From an uncultured Collinsella sp. (GTDB taxonomy: Bacteria > Actinomycetota > Coriobacteriia > Coriobacteriales > Coriobacteriaceae): DNA of 64,000 nucleotides. Below, one piece after another: positions 1 through 7,879 of this stretch; position 1 is the first letter of the stretch; every line of letters begins with the position of its first letter. A program made the translations under genes and the position numbers. The stretch covers positions 1-64,000 of the forward strand of contig UQRW01000005.1 of NCBI GenBank assembly GCA_900543515.1, given 5' to 3'. Under the pieces are notes generated by a model. It searched no databases, had not been told where the DNA came from, and worked only from the letters and a program-made list of their open reading frames with translations.

Positions 1-150
1 TCCAAGTTAGACCATTTCAAATGGTTCGATGTCTGCCCGGATGCGACACTGAAGTGAGTGTCCATCCTCGCAGTATCCGGTTCTCAAGGTGCACGCCTTC
101 GCGGCTGATCCGGTTCCACCGGGCCGCGCGGCAAGGAGATATATTGCCAG
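1..150 (-). other. pre-rRNA leader/spacer-like sequence
   Basis: Read on the minus strand this stretch contains CACCTTGAGAACCGG followed by a GCGAGGATG segment and two short perfect hairpins (GACACT/AGTGTC and CCATTT/AAATGG). TTGAGAAC followed by structured sequence is typical of actinobacterial rRNA leaders and 16S-23S spacers, so an rRNA gene probably begins beyond the left edge on the minus strand. No rRNA gene sequence itself is visible. The rest of the 1-350 gap holds an 8-bp hairpin at 209-230 and a candidate promoter, but no convincing gene. Confidence 0.35.
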
Positions 151-310
151 ACCGCGAAGCTCTGTGGGACGTCAATTCCACTCTTCACAAGTCCTACACA
201 ACATATTGCTTTCTATAGGTTAATAGAAAGACTGGTGCGGATCTTCCGCACGTATCAGATGATGACCCTTTGGTTCAGGAATATATAGAGATCGGTCACC
301 TGTAAGTGTT

Positions 311-338
311 TATCTACCCGCGCTTTTAGCAATGTAAA
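311..338 (-). promoter_or_regulatory. candidate sigma-70 promoter reading to the left edge
   Basis: On the minus strand TTTACA (333-338) and TAGATA (311-316) are separated by 16 bases, a fair match to a housekeeping promoter. It lies just past the rplT terminator and points toward the rRNA-leader-like sequence, so it may drive the presumed rRNA operon. Confidence 0.35.
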
Positions 339-351
339 CCGCGCTTCAGAT

Positions 352-388
352 AAAAAGAGGGAGCGCCGCGCACAACGCGACACTCCCC
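352..388 (-). terminator. intrinsic terminator of infC-rpmI-rplT
   Basis: On the minus strand a GC-rich hairpin (GGGAG paired with CTCCC, inner CGCG pairs, 5-base loop) is followed by a T-rich tail. It lies 20 bases past the rplT stop codon, as expected for the end of this operon. Confidence 0.75.
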
Positions 389-408
389 TAGCGATTCAAG
401 AGAATCTA

Positions 409-768
409 TTAGGCCTCGAGAGCCTTCTTGGCGATGGTAGCCAGCTCGTTGAAGGACTCGATGTCCTCGTAAGCCATCTGAGCCAGGACCTTGCGGTCGA
501 GCTCGATGCCGGCAACCTTCAGGCCGTGCATGAACTGAGAGTAAGAGATGTCGTTCAGGCGAGCAGCAGCGTTGATACGAGTGATCCAAAGAGAACGGAT
601 CTCGCGCTTCTTGTTGCGGCGATCACGATACTGATACTGCAGGGAGTGCTGGACCTGCTCTTTAGCATGCTTGTAAGTACGCGAAGCGGCACCGTAGTAA
701 CCCTTCGCACGGTGCATAACGGTACGGCGCTTCTTCTTGGCGGCAACAGCGCGCTTAATACGTGCCAT
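409..768 (-). CDS. rplT: 50S ribosomal protein L20
   Basis: A 119-residue protein, the usual length of L20. It begins MARIKRAV and has the very basic N-terminal extension followed by the helical domain (KKREIRSLWI.RINAAAR) that defines the family. L20 binds 23S rRNA early in large-subunit assembly. In several bacteria it also represses its own operon by binding the mRNA leader. It is the last gene of infC-rpmI-rplT, 46 bases after rpmI, and is followed by an intrinsic terminator. The identification is certain. Confidence 0.98.
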   Translation of the reverse strand: MARIKRAVAAKKKRRTVMHRAKGYYGAASRTYKHAKEQVQHSLQYQYRDRRNKKREIRSLWITRINAAARLNDISYSQFMHGLKVAGIELDRKVLAQMAYEDIESFNELATIAKKALEA

Positions 769-814
769 GTTCTATCAACTCCTAGACGGTAAAACGAAAA
801 ACGGGAACGCGAAC

Positions 815-1006
815 TTAGGCGAGACGCGACTTGATGACCTTGCGGTCGGCAGCGGCGATCTCGGTCTCCTGACGGAAGCCACGCTTACGCTTGGTGGACT
901 TCTTGCTCAGGATGTGGCTCTTGAAAGCCTTGGCGCGCATAAGCTTGCCGGTACCAGTCTTGCGGAAACGCTTCTTGGTGCCGCTGTGGGACTTCATCTT
1001 AGGCAT
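815..1006 (-). CDS. rpmI: 50S ribosomal protein L35
   Basis: A 63-residue, strongly basic protein starting MPKMKSHSGTKKRF, the conserved L35 N-terminus. L35 is a small protein of the 50S subunit. It sits between infC and rplT in the classic three-gene order, and an AGGAG-type ribosome-binding site precedes its ATG. Nothing in it departs from the family. Confidence 0.98.
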   Translation of the reverse strand: MPKMKSHSGTKKRFRKTGTGKLMRAKAFKSHILSKKSTKRKRGFRQETEIAAADRKVIKSRLA

Positions 1007-1038
1007 GAAATACTCCTTAATCGGTTACAGAACACTAG

Positions 1039-1593
1039 TTACTTGGTATCGCTTGCCGCTTTATCCTCATCGAAGGCGCCCTTAATCGGAGCGAGCAGCA
1101 TAAGCATGTTACGGCCTTCCATTTTAGGCTTGGACTCGACCGTAGCGTAAGGCTTGAGATCCTCGGCGAGACGCTCGAGAACGTTAAGGCCCTGCTCCGG
1201 GTGAGCCATCTCACGGCCGCGGAACATGATGGTGATCTTAACGCGTGCGCCCTTCTTGAGGAAACGCAGAACGTGGCCCTTCTTGGTCTCGTAGTCGCCA
1301 ACGTCGATCTTGGGTCGGAACTTCATTTCCTTGACCTCGACCTTGGACTGGTTCTTACGAGCAGCCTTGGCCTTCATGGCCTGCTGGTACTTGAACTTAC
1401 CGTAGTCCATGACCTTGCAGACCGGCGGCTCCGCGTTGGGAGCGATCTCGACCAGGTCGAGACCCTGATCGTCGGCGACGCGCTGGGCATCGCGGATGGC
1501 GAACAGGCCGAGCTGAGAGCCATCGACGCCAATCAAACGGCACGAAGATGCAGTAATCTCGTCGTTGATGCGGGTGTCATCAGACTTAGCTAT
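1039..1593 (-). CDS. infC: translation initiation factor IF-3, probable AUA start
   Basis: The protein is a full-length IF-3: N-terminal domain with RINDEI and RLIGVDG, a linker rich in Lys and Ala, and the C-terminal domain with the KEMKFRP and KITIMFRGREM motifs. IF-3 binds the 30S subunit, keeps it free of 50S, and proofreads the start codon and initiator tRNA. The first in-frame ATG (1608) overlaps the sequence GGAGGT, an excellent Shine-Dalgarno element, so it is unlikely to be used. Seven bases after GGAGGT comes an in-frame ATA at 1593, which would give a 184-residue protein beginning AKSDDTRINDE. A rare start codon is known for infC in several bacteria and lets IF-3 repress its own synthesis. 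The ATA start is my inference. Confidence 0.95.
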   Translation of the reverse strand: MAKSDDTRINDEITASSCRLIGVDGSQLGLFAIRDAQRVADDQGLDLVEIAPNAEPPVCKVMDYGKFKYQQAMKAKAARKNQSKVEVKEMKFRPKIDVGDYETKKGHVLRFLKKGARVKITIMFRGREMAHPEQGLNVLERLAEDLKPYATVESKPKMEGRNMLMLLAPIKGAFDEDKAASDTK

Positions 1594-1600
1594 TTTCCCT

Positions 1601-1606
1601 ACCTCC
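1601..1606 (-). promoter_or_regulatory. infC Shine-Dalgarno element that argues for an AUA start
   Basis: On the minus strand GGAGGT lies 7 bases before an in-frame ATA (1593-1591). The alternative ATG at 1608 shares bases with this element and has no good ribosome-binding site of its own. The choice between the two changes the protein by five residues. Confidence 0.7.
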
Positions 1607-1612
1607 ATTCAT

Positions 1613-1646
1613 AAAAAAATAACCCGGCGCTTCTCAGCAACCAGGT
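1613..1646 (-). terminator. attenuator-like terminator in the infC leader
   Basis: On the minus strand ACCTGG pairs with CCGGGT around an inner GCT-GAGA-AGC hairpin, followed by TATTTTTTT. The structure ends a few bases before the infC start region. An intrinsic terminator inside the leader of infC-rpmI-rplT fits the L20-controlled attenuation known for the Bacillus subtilis operon. The rest of the 1647-1855 gap would form the leader, and no gene is seen in it. Confidence 0.6.
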
Positions 1647-1855
1647 CGTACACATAGACATCCTCGATTTGAGGAAGAGAATCTAATTTGTATGACCAGT
1701 CAGCTGCTCATTGGCGCCAAAAGGTGGGAACCCTCGGGTTCCTCTTTAGGGCATTGCGGGAACAACGCCTTGCGAATAATAACACGTACAGCGCGTTATC
1801 ACATTACGTACACGAAAAAGGGACCTTGACCCCCTTGAACGCTCGCTTGCATGTA

Positions 1856-1944
1856 TGGTGCCCGAGGCGAGACTCGAACTCGCACGTTGTTGCCAACGGT
1901 GGATTTTGAGTCCACTGCGTCTGCCAATTCCGCCACTCGGGCAC
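1856..1944 (-). tRNA. tRNA-Leu, anticodon CAA
   Basis: On the minus strand the sequence folds as an 89-base class II tRNA with an encoded CCA end. It has the acceptor stem GTGCCCGA paired with TCGGGCAC, a D arm with GGCAGACGC, and the anticodon loop CTCAAAA giving CAA. A long variable arm follows, then the T arm GAGTTCGAGTC. The long variable arm and the CAA anticodon identify tRNA-Leu reading UUG. It is transcribed in the same direction as infC and stands upstream of the infC leader. Confidence 0.95.
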
Positions 1945-1981
1945 GTAATGCGTGAGTTAGTTTATCACAGCTTTCTACCGA

Positions 1982-3415
1982 TTAGTCCGAAAATGGAACT
2001 TCGAGCATTTCGATGAGTTCGACCGTGCGTAGCATCTCGCGCTGACGGCATCCGCGACCGTCGACCGAAGCCTCACCCATCTGGTTATCGTAAGGGTCCT
2101 CGCGCATGCCGTCGAAAGAGGGCTCAAACTCTGCCTGGAATCGATTGTTGGCCACCATACGCCATGGGTCGAGATTGCCAAAGTAGTGACGGCGGCGCCA
2201 CTCCTCCCCCATCCTGCGAGCAGAAGATCCAAATGACACGTCGGCGTTGAGCCAACCGGTCTGCGGCGTATAGAACTCTGCCCAATCGTGCGACCCCACC
2301 GAATCGGGCGCAACGTACAGGCCGCTCTGCCAACGGGCAGGCACGCCCGCGATACGGCACATGGTGATAAACGTGAGCGCCATAACGCCGCAATCGCCGC
2401 GGAGCGAATGCGCGCAGTCATCGGCAATAGATCCCAAAAGCAAGTACGGCGGCTGATAGCGATAGTCGATATGCTGCGTCAGATAATCATAGATAGCACG
2501 AGCGCGATCGAGCGGATCCTCGAGTCCGTCAACAACACCGGCCGTCAGCTGCTGCAGATACGGCGTGAATGCAATGTGCGGACGGTCCTCAGAAATATCT
2601 TCGGGCAACGGCGCGTCCATACACGGATGCGACGGAAGCGCACCCCCATAAATATCGCGATAAGCGGCATTGATTTGATAGCGATAAGTCACCGAGAATG
2701 AGCGCTCACTCGAAGAAGACCACGAGGCGGTACGCGCCGAAGCGTTCGCGGGAGCAACAGCACCCTCCGGCGTCATGTCGAGAATCTCGACCTGAGACTG
2801 TTGGCGGCAGGTGGCGGCTACGGGAAGCCAAGCGCGAACGGTCTCCCCCTCTAGAGCGCCGGGGACAGACAAGGACGCCTTAAGCGTAATAACGCGAGTC
2901 AATCCGTTTTGTGACTCCATCTCCTTGAGCATCTCGTTGCGCAGTGCAATTCCGTCCGTAGGATCGGGACGCATGCCGGGAACCTCTTTGGGATATACGC
3001 GAAGCGAATCGAGGAAGTTGTCGAGAACGAACAGCTCGCCATCGATAAAGCGCCAGTCAATACGCTTACGGTCAATCAGATCGTCAAACTGCTCCTCGGT
3101 AAACCCAGGCCACTCCTCGCGGATCATCGCAATAGCTCGATCGCGCGACACCGAAAAATGAAGCGGCGTCTCAAGCATGCGATACCGCTCGGCACGAACG
3201 CAGGCAGCAAGCGAGGGATCGGGATCTTGGGCAAGTAGGCGGTCGCAAGCCTCAATAGCCTGCGAAAGATACCCCGCGTCCTTTAAACGCAGAATCTCGG
3301 GTGGCAAGCCAACATCTAGAAAACGGAAGTCATCATTGCAAACATCAACAGAGCAACCAACGGGACCCTCGTCAATAACCTTCCCATCCGAAGGCAGCAC
3401 ATTAATAACAGCCAT
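1982..3415 (-). CDS. transglutaminase-like cysteine protease-fold protein
   Basis: The C-terminal half carries a transglutaminase-like core. The nucleophile motif GDCGVMAL, the histidine motif GSHDWAEFY and the aspartate motif LNADVSFG supply the Cys-His-Asp triad in order. Bacterial members usually act as peptidases or peptide-crosslinking enzymes, and the substrate here is unknown. The N-terminal 200 residues are helical and not recognised. There is no signal peptide or membrane segment, so it is probably cytoplasmic. I prefer the ATG at 3415 because GGAG lies 6 bases before it. An ATG at 3451 would add 12 residues but has no visible ribosome-binding site. Confidence 0.8.
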   Translation of the reverse strand: MAVINVLPSDGKVIDEGPVGCSVDVCNDDFRFLDVGLPPEILRLKDAGYLSQAIEACDRLLAQDPDPSLAACVRAERYRMLETPLHFSVSRDRAIAMIREEWPGFTEEQFDDLIDRKRIDWRFIDGELFVLDNFLDSLRVYPKEVPGMRPDPTDGIALRNEMLKEMESQNGLTRVITLKASLSVPGALEGETVRAWLPVAATCRQQSQVEILDMTPEGAVAPANASARTASWSSSSERSFSVTYRYQINAAYRDIYGGALPSHPCMDAPLPEDISEDRPHIAFTPYLQQLTAGVVDGLEDPLDRARAIYDYLTQHIDYRYQPPYLLLGSIADDCAHSLRGDCGVMALTFITMCRIAGVPARWQSGLYVAPDSVGSHDWAEFYTPQTGWLNADVSFGSSARRMGEEWRRRHYFGNLDPWRMVANNRFQAEFEPSFDGMREDPYDNQMGEASVDGRGCRQREMLRTVELIEMLEVPFSD

Positions 3416-3555
3416 ACCAAACTCCAAGTCATTAGAACTCTTGAAGTCCATTGTAGCGAGATAAAAAAGAAAGTCCCAACAAGGGAGCCATCAACACCGC
3501 CGAGCGGTAGTCAAAAAATGAATTCAGCCCAGTAACCCTGTAGCGAGTTAACGAA

Positions 3556-3648
3556 GGAGGCCCCGTTCACCCGAAGCTTTTCCCATTGCGCGACTTCTGG
3601 CAAAGCCAGGTGAGCGCAAGGGAAAAGCGTAGGGTGAACGGGGCCTCC
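3556..3648. repeat. 93-base nested palindrome
   Basis: The two ends, GGAGGCCCCGTTCACCC (3556-3572) and its exact complement (3632-3648), enclose further paired blocks. GCTTTTCCC (3576-3584) pairs with 3620-3628, GCGC (3588-3591) with 3614-3617, and CTGGC with GCCAG around an AAA loop. About 35 base pairs form in total. It fills the gap between the aldolase and the transglutaminase-like gene. No T-run follows it on either strand, so it is not a standard intrinsic terminator. It may be a mobile palindromic element or a structured RNA. Apart from this element, the 3416-3670 gap contains no gene. Confidence 0.85.
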
Positions 3649-3670
3649 GACGGGAAAGTTAAACCGCTAC

Positions 3671-4537
3671 TTACGCCTTGTTGACGGAGCCAAACTCCTC
3701 CATGAGCTCCTTGGTGCGGGCAACGATGTTGTCGCGACCAGGCTTGAGGAGCTTGCGGGGGTCAAAGCCCTTGCCCTGCTGATCCTTGCCAGCCTCGATA
3801 TACTCGCGAACGCCCTTGGCGAAGACGAGCTGCAGATCGGTGTTAACGTTGATCTTGGAGATACCCAGGGAGATGGCCTTCTTGATCTGATCCTCGGGGA
3901 TGCCGGTACCACCGTGCAGAACGAGGGGCAGGTCGCCGGTCTGAGCCTTGATCTCGCCCAGACGCTCGAAGGAAAGGCCAGCCCAGTCGGCGGGATACAC
4001 GCCGTGGATGTTGCCGATACCGCAGGCGAGGAAGTCGACGCCCAGGTCAGCAATCTGCTTGCACTCAGCGGGGTCAGCGAGCTCGCCGTTGGAGGTCACG
4101 CCGTCCTCGGTGCCGCCGATGCCGCCGACCTCGGCCTCGATGGACATGCCCTTGGAGTGGGCAAGCTCAACGAGTTCCTTGGTGCGGTCGAGGTTAAGCT
4201 GGAAGGTCTCCTCGTGAGAGCCGTCATACATGATGGACGTGAAGCCGGCCTCGATGCACTTGAAGCAGTCCTCGTAAGAACCGTGATCGAGGTGAAGGGC
4301 GACGGGGACGGTAACGCCCGTGGCCTCGACGGCAGCCTTGACCATGTCGGCGCAGACCTTGAAACCGCCCATCCACTTAGCGGCACCAGCGGTGCACTGA
4401 AGGATCAGCGGAGACTTGGCCTCCTCGGCGGCCTGGAGAATAGCCAGGGTCCACTCGAGGTTGTTGGTGTTGAAGGCACCGAGAGCGTACTTGCCGGCCT
4501 CGGCCTTCTTGAGCATGTCTGCTGCGTTGACGAGCAT
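3671..4537 (-). CDS. fba: class II fructose-bisphosphate aldolase
   Basis: The 288-residue protein matches class II (zinc-dependent) aldolases, which cleave fructose 1,6-bisphosphate into dihydroxyacetone phosphate and glyceraldehyde 3-phosphate in glycolysis. HLDHGS carries the catalytic aspartate and a zinc-binding histidine. EAEVGGIGG and the phosphate-binding LHGGTGIP and NVNTDLQ segments follow in the usual order. The family also includes tagatose-bisphosphate aldolases, which differ little at this level. The start MLVNAADML at 4537 is supported by AGGAGG 8 bases upstream. Longer in-frame readings lack a ribosome-binding site. It stands alone between a divergent-looking leader and the palindrome. 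Confidence 0.92.
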   Translation of the reverse strand: MLVNAADMLKKAEAGKYALGAFNTNNLEWTLAILQAAEEAKSPLILQCTAGAAKWMGGFKVCADMVKAAVEATGVTVPVALHLDHGSYEDCFKCIEAGFTSIMYDGSHEETFQLNLDRTKELVELAHSKGMSIEAEVGGIGGTEDGVTSNGELADPAECKQIADLGVDFLACGIGNIHGVYPADWAGLSFERLGEIKAQTGDLPLVLHGGTGIPEDQIKKAISLGISKINVNTDLQLVFAKGVREYIEAGKDQQGKGFDPRKLLKPGRDNIVARTKELMEEFGSVNKA

Positions 4538-4731
4538 AAAAGAAACCTCCTGTAAGGTTGCTCCGATAACGCCTGAGATTTTACCACGACATACCCGAGC
4601 ATAAACGTTCGTTTGTTCACGAATACCATCCGATTGGACAAATTTTGACCGTTTGCCCCACAGAATCGACCCACTGGGGAAAATAGCTTGACGATTGAGC
4701 GGTCTTCGTGATTCGAAAGACGGCTTCGAGC

Positions 4732-5415
4732 CTACATCTGCATAAACGGATTCTGCATAAGTTCGCGCGCCATCGTGGTCGAATCGCCATGGCCCGTCAA
4801 GCAAACGGTATCGGGCGGAAGCGTCTTGGCAAGTTTGGAGAGCGAGCGCATAATCGCCGCCTCGTCACCGCCGGAAAGATCGGTACGACCGTGGCTGCCC
4901 GGGAAAAGCGTGTCGCCCACAAAGGCGATGTTCCCCTGCTCGGTCGCGGCGAACAGGACGATGCCGCCCGGCGTATGCCCCGGCGTCTCGATCACCTGCA
5001 GGCAGATATCGCCCAATTCAATCGTATCGCCCTCGGCAAGCAGCCGCGTCGGCTCGCCCGGATCGGGCGTCTCAATACCCCACATGGCGCGCTGCTCCTC
5101 GATATTTGCGCGAGGCACCGTCACGTCCTTAGCGCACAACTCATATAGTGCGCTGTCGCCAACGACAGCTCGAACCCCGGCGACCCCGCCAACATGGTCG
5201 GCATGACCGTGCGTGCAGACAGAGCCGAGTACGCGAACTTCGGGATGCGCGGTGCGGATATGCTCCACAAGACGCTCGCCCTCCCACGCCGGATCGACGA
5301 TTAAGCACTCGTCATTCGAAATCACGGCGTAACTGTTGGTCTGAATCGGGCCGTTGACGAGTGCCTCAATCGAAGCTGCACCTCGGGGTGTCAGGTCCAA
5401 AGTCATATCGCCCAT
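4732..5415 (-). CDS. MBL-fold metallo-hydrolase (glyoxalase II-like)
   Basis: The 227-residue protein has the metallo-beta-lactamase fold signature: THGHADHVGG for the first metal site, then ETPGHTPGG, FVGDTLFPGSHGRTD and a C-terminal TGHGD histidine. Length and motifs match the hydroxyacylglutathione hydrolase-like (YcbL) group of single-domain thioesterases. The true substrate cannot be told. It lies 88 bases downstream of the (p)ppGpp synthetase gene on the same strand and may be cotranscribed. A GGAGG element favours the ATG at 5415 over the one two codons earlier. The 4538-4731 gap before the aldolase has no gene. Confidence 0.88.
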   Translation of the reverse strand: MGDMTLDLTPRGAASIEALVNGPIQTNSYAVISNDECLIVDPAWEGERLVEHIRTAHPEVRVLGSVCTHGHADHVGGVAGVRAVVGDSALYELCAKDVTVPRANIEEQRAMWGIETPDPGEPTRLLAEGDTIELGDICLQVIETPGHTPGGIVLFAATEQGNIAFVGDTLFPGSHGRTDLSGGDEAAIMRSLSKLAKTLPPDTVCLTGHGDSTTMARELMQNPFMQM

Positions 5416-5503
5416 GCGCATACCCTCCTTCTAAAATACGTTCGAGGCACCAAACGATGCCTCGAACGTAACCAATATCTATGATGCTGAGAGGCTCTCG
5501 CAC

Positions 5504-7864
5504 CTACACACGGCGCTTGAGCTGAGCTCCGCCTTCGCCGGGCATAAGACGGCGAGCGTCGTAGACCGAATCGACACTGCTGATGGAAGCCAGCAGCGGA
5601 TCCAGACCGCTCGCGTCCGAGATCTCGACCATAAAGCGCAGGGTTGCAATACCCTCGCGGTTGGTCGACGTGGCGGCAGAAAGGATATTGCCGCCCGCAT
5701 CGCCAATGGCAATGGTGACATCCTTGAGCAGGCCCATGCGGTCCAGGCACTCGACCACGATCTCGACCTGGAAGAGGGTGTCGGCAGCGCCGTCCCACTC
5801 CACATCGATCATGCGCTCGGGATGTTCCATAAGACCCTTGACGTTGGGGCAGTTGGCGCGATGCACCGAAACGCCACGGCCGCGCGTGATGAAGCCGACG
5901 ATGTCATCGCCCGTCACCGGATTGCAGCAATGCGCCAGACGGACCAGCAGACCGCTGTTGCTCTCGCCCTTGACGATAATGCCGTTGCTGGCGCTCTTGC
6001 CGCGCTTTTGCGGCTTGCGGTTGGAGCCGCGGGCAGGCTGCTTGACGATCTCGGCAATGGCTTCGGTCTTGGTGAGCTGCTCCTCGGGCTTGGGGTCCAA
6101 GATTTGCTCGACCTTGTTACCCACAGCGCGCGGGGCAACCTTGCCGGCGCCGACGGCGGCAAACAGGTCCTCGAGCTGCTTGTAGTTAAACTGCTCCGCC
6201 ACGGCGTTGAGCGCACGCGTGGATCGCGGCGTAGAGATGCCATACCCGCGCTTGCGCAGGTCCTTGGCCAGTATATCGCGGCCGGCAGCAGCGTCATCGT
6301 CTTTGGTCGCGGCGGCGAAGTAACGGCGGATCTTTGACTTGGCGGAAGGTGTCTTAACGATCTTGAGCCAATCACGCGACGGCTTGGAACTCTTGTTGGT
6401 CAGGATCTCGACACGGTCACCCGTCTTAATCTCGTGCGTGAGCGGAGCCACCGCACCGTTGATTTTGGCGCCGACGCAATGGTTTCCCACCTCGGTGTGA
6501 ACGGCGTAGGCAAAGTCGAGCGGTGTAGAGCCGGCACGAAGCGCCATGACCTCGCCCTTGGGTGTAAAGACAAAGATCTCCTGGTCGAACAGATCGACCT
6601 TCAGCGAGTGCAGGTATTCCTTGGCGTCCGTAATCTCGTCAGACGCTGCCCAATCGAGCGAATGTTTGAGCCAGTTAATCTGGTCGTCCAGACGCTGGGC
6701 ATCATTGGTCTTAGACGCAGACGATCCGCCCGACTTCTTATAGAGCCAGTGGGCGGCAATGCCGTACTCGGCCTGCTCATGCATCTCGTAGGTTCGAATC
6801 TGAATCTCGAGCGGGCGGGCCGTGGGGCCGATAACCGTCGTATGGAGCGACTGGTAGTTGTTGACCTTGGGCATGGCGATATAGTCTTTGAAGCGACCGG
6901 GCATGGGGTGCCACAGCGTATGCACCGCGCCGAGCGTGGAGTAGCAATCGCGCACCGAATGCGTGATGACACGCAGTGCCACCAGGTCGTAGATCTCGGA
7001 GAATTCCTTGCCCTTGCGCTTCATCTTTTGGTAGATGGACCAATAGTGCTTGGAACGGCCATTGATCTGGAAGCCCTCCAGGCCAATGCGGTTGAGCTCG
7101 TCGGTGAGCGTCTTGATAGTCTCAGCCAGATAGCGCTCGCGAACCTCGCGCGACTCAGCCACCATGCGCGCAATGCGCTGGTAGGCATCGGGCTCCAGGT
7201 AGAAGAAGGACAGGTCCTCGAGCTCCCACTTAATAGAGCTCATGCCCAGACGGTCGGCCAGGGGCGCATACACGTCCATGGTCTCGCGAGCCTTAAACAG
7301 GCGACGGTCCTCGCGAAGGGCCGCCAGCGTACGCATGTTATGCAGGCGGTCGGCAAGCTTAACGATAATGACGCGGATGTCCTTGGACATGGCGAGGAAC
7401 ATCTTGCGCAGCGTGAGGGCCTGCTTCTCGTCCATGCTGTCGACTTCGATGTTGGTGAGCTTGGTCACGCCATCGACGAGCTCGGCTACCGTATCGCCAA
7501 ACAGGCCGGACACATCGGCAAGCGAGGTCTCGGTATCCTCGACGGTATCGTGCAGCAGCGCGGCGCACACCACATCGCAGTCCATCTTGAGATCGGCCAA
7601 AATGATGGCCACCTCGACGGGATGGTTAATGTACATCTCGCCCGAGCGGCGCTTTTGGTTGCAGTGCTTCTCGGCGGCAAAGCAATAGGCCTGCTCCACC
7701 TTAGAGAAGTCCTCCTCATTCATATATTTGAGGCACAGGCGCTCCAGCTTGTCGTAGCTGTCCGCCATAATCTCGGGCGGCAGCTCATCGGCATGCTTAT
7801 AGTGCTCCATCTCCGAAAACGGCTGGAGGGTGGAATCATGGGCGGTACGGGCTGCGGCATCCAT
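5504..7864 (-). CDS. rel: bifunctional (p)ppGpp synthetase/hydrolase (RSH)
   Basis: A 786-residue long RSH enzyme with domains in the standard order. First comes the HD hydrolase domain (NHPVEVAI, LLHDTVEDT) at about residues 70-220. The synthetase domain with GRSKHYWSIYQKM and NNYQSLHTTVIG follows at about 260-400. A TGS domain (FVFTPKGEV) sits at about 440-500 and a C-terminal ACT domain in the last 80 residues. The synthetase motif reads RFKD, the RxKD form of bifunctional Rel/SpoT enzymes, and the HD residues are intact, so it should both make and degrade the alarmone. It begins 15 bases after the recJ fusion stop codon, so the two are probably cotranscribed. Confidence 0.96.
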   Translation of the reverse strand: MDAAARTAHDSTLQPFSEMEHYKHADELPPEIMADSYDKLERLCLKYMNEEDFSKVEQAYCFAAEKHCNQKRRSGEMYINHPVEVAIILADLKMDCDVVCAALLHDTVEDTETSLADVSGLFGDTVAELVDGVTKLTNIEVDSMDEKQALTLRKMFLAMSKDIRVIIVKLADRLHNMRTLAALREDRRLFKARETMDVYAPLADRLGMSSIKWELEDLSFFYLEPDAYQRIARMVAESREVRERYLAETIKTLTDELNRIGLEGFQINGRSKHYWSIYQKMKRKGKEFSEIYDLVALRVITHSVRDCYSTLGAVHTLWHPMPGRFKDYIAMPKVNNYQSLHTTVIGPTARPLEIQIRTYEMHEQAEYGIAAHWLYKKSGGSSASKTNDAQRLDDQINWLKHSLDWAASDEITDAKEYLHSLKVDLFDQEIFVFTPKGEVMALRAGSTPLDFAYAVHTEVGNHCVGAKINGAVAPLTHEIKTGDRVEILTNKSSKPSRDWLKIVKTPSAKSKIRRYFAAATKDDDAAAGRDILAKDLRKRGYGISTPRSTRALNAVAEQFNYKQLEDLFAAVGAGKVAPRAVGNKVEQILDPKPEEQLTKTEAIAEIVKQPARGSNRKPQKRGKSASNGIIVKGESNSGLLVRLAHCCNPVTGDDIVGFITRGRGVSVHRANCPNVKGLMEHPERMIDVEWDGAADTLFQVEIVVECLDRMGLLKDVTIAIGDAGGNILSAATSTNREGIATLRFMVEISDASGLDPLLASISSVDSVYDARRLMPGEGGAQLKRRV

Positions 7865-7879
7865 CGAGGTCCCCTTCCC

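Noticed and set aside
1586..1612. Eight-codon reading frame starting at an ATG just before infC
   Set aside because: It overlaps the infC ribosome-binding site and start, and has no site of its own. It may be accidental.
3452..3560. Terminator interpretation of the palindrome
   Set aside because: No T-run on either strand next to the stem.
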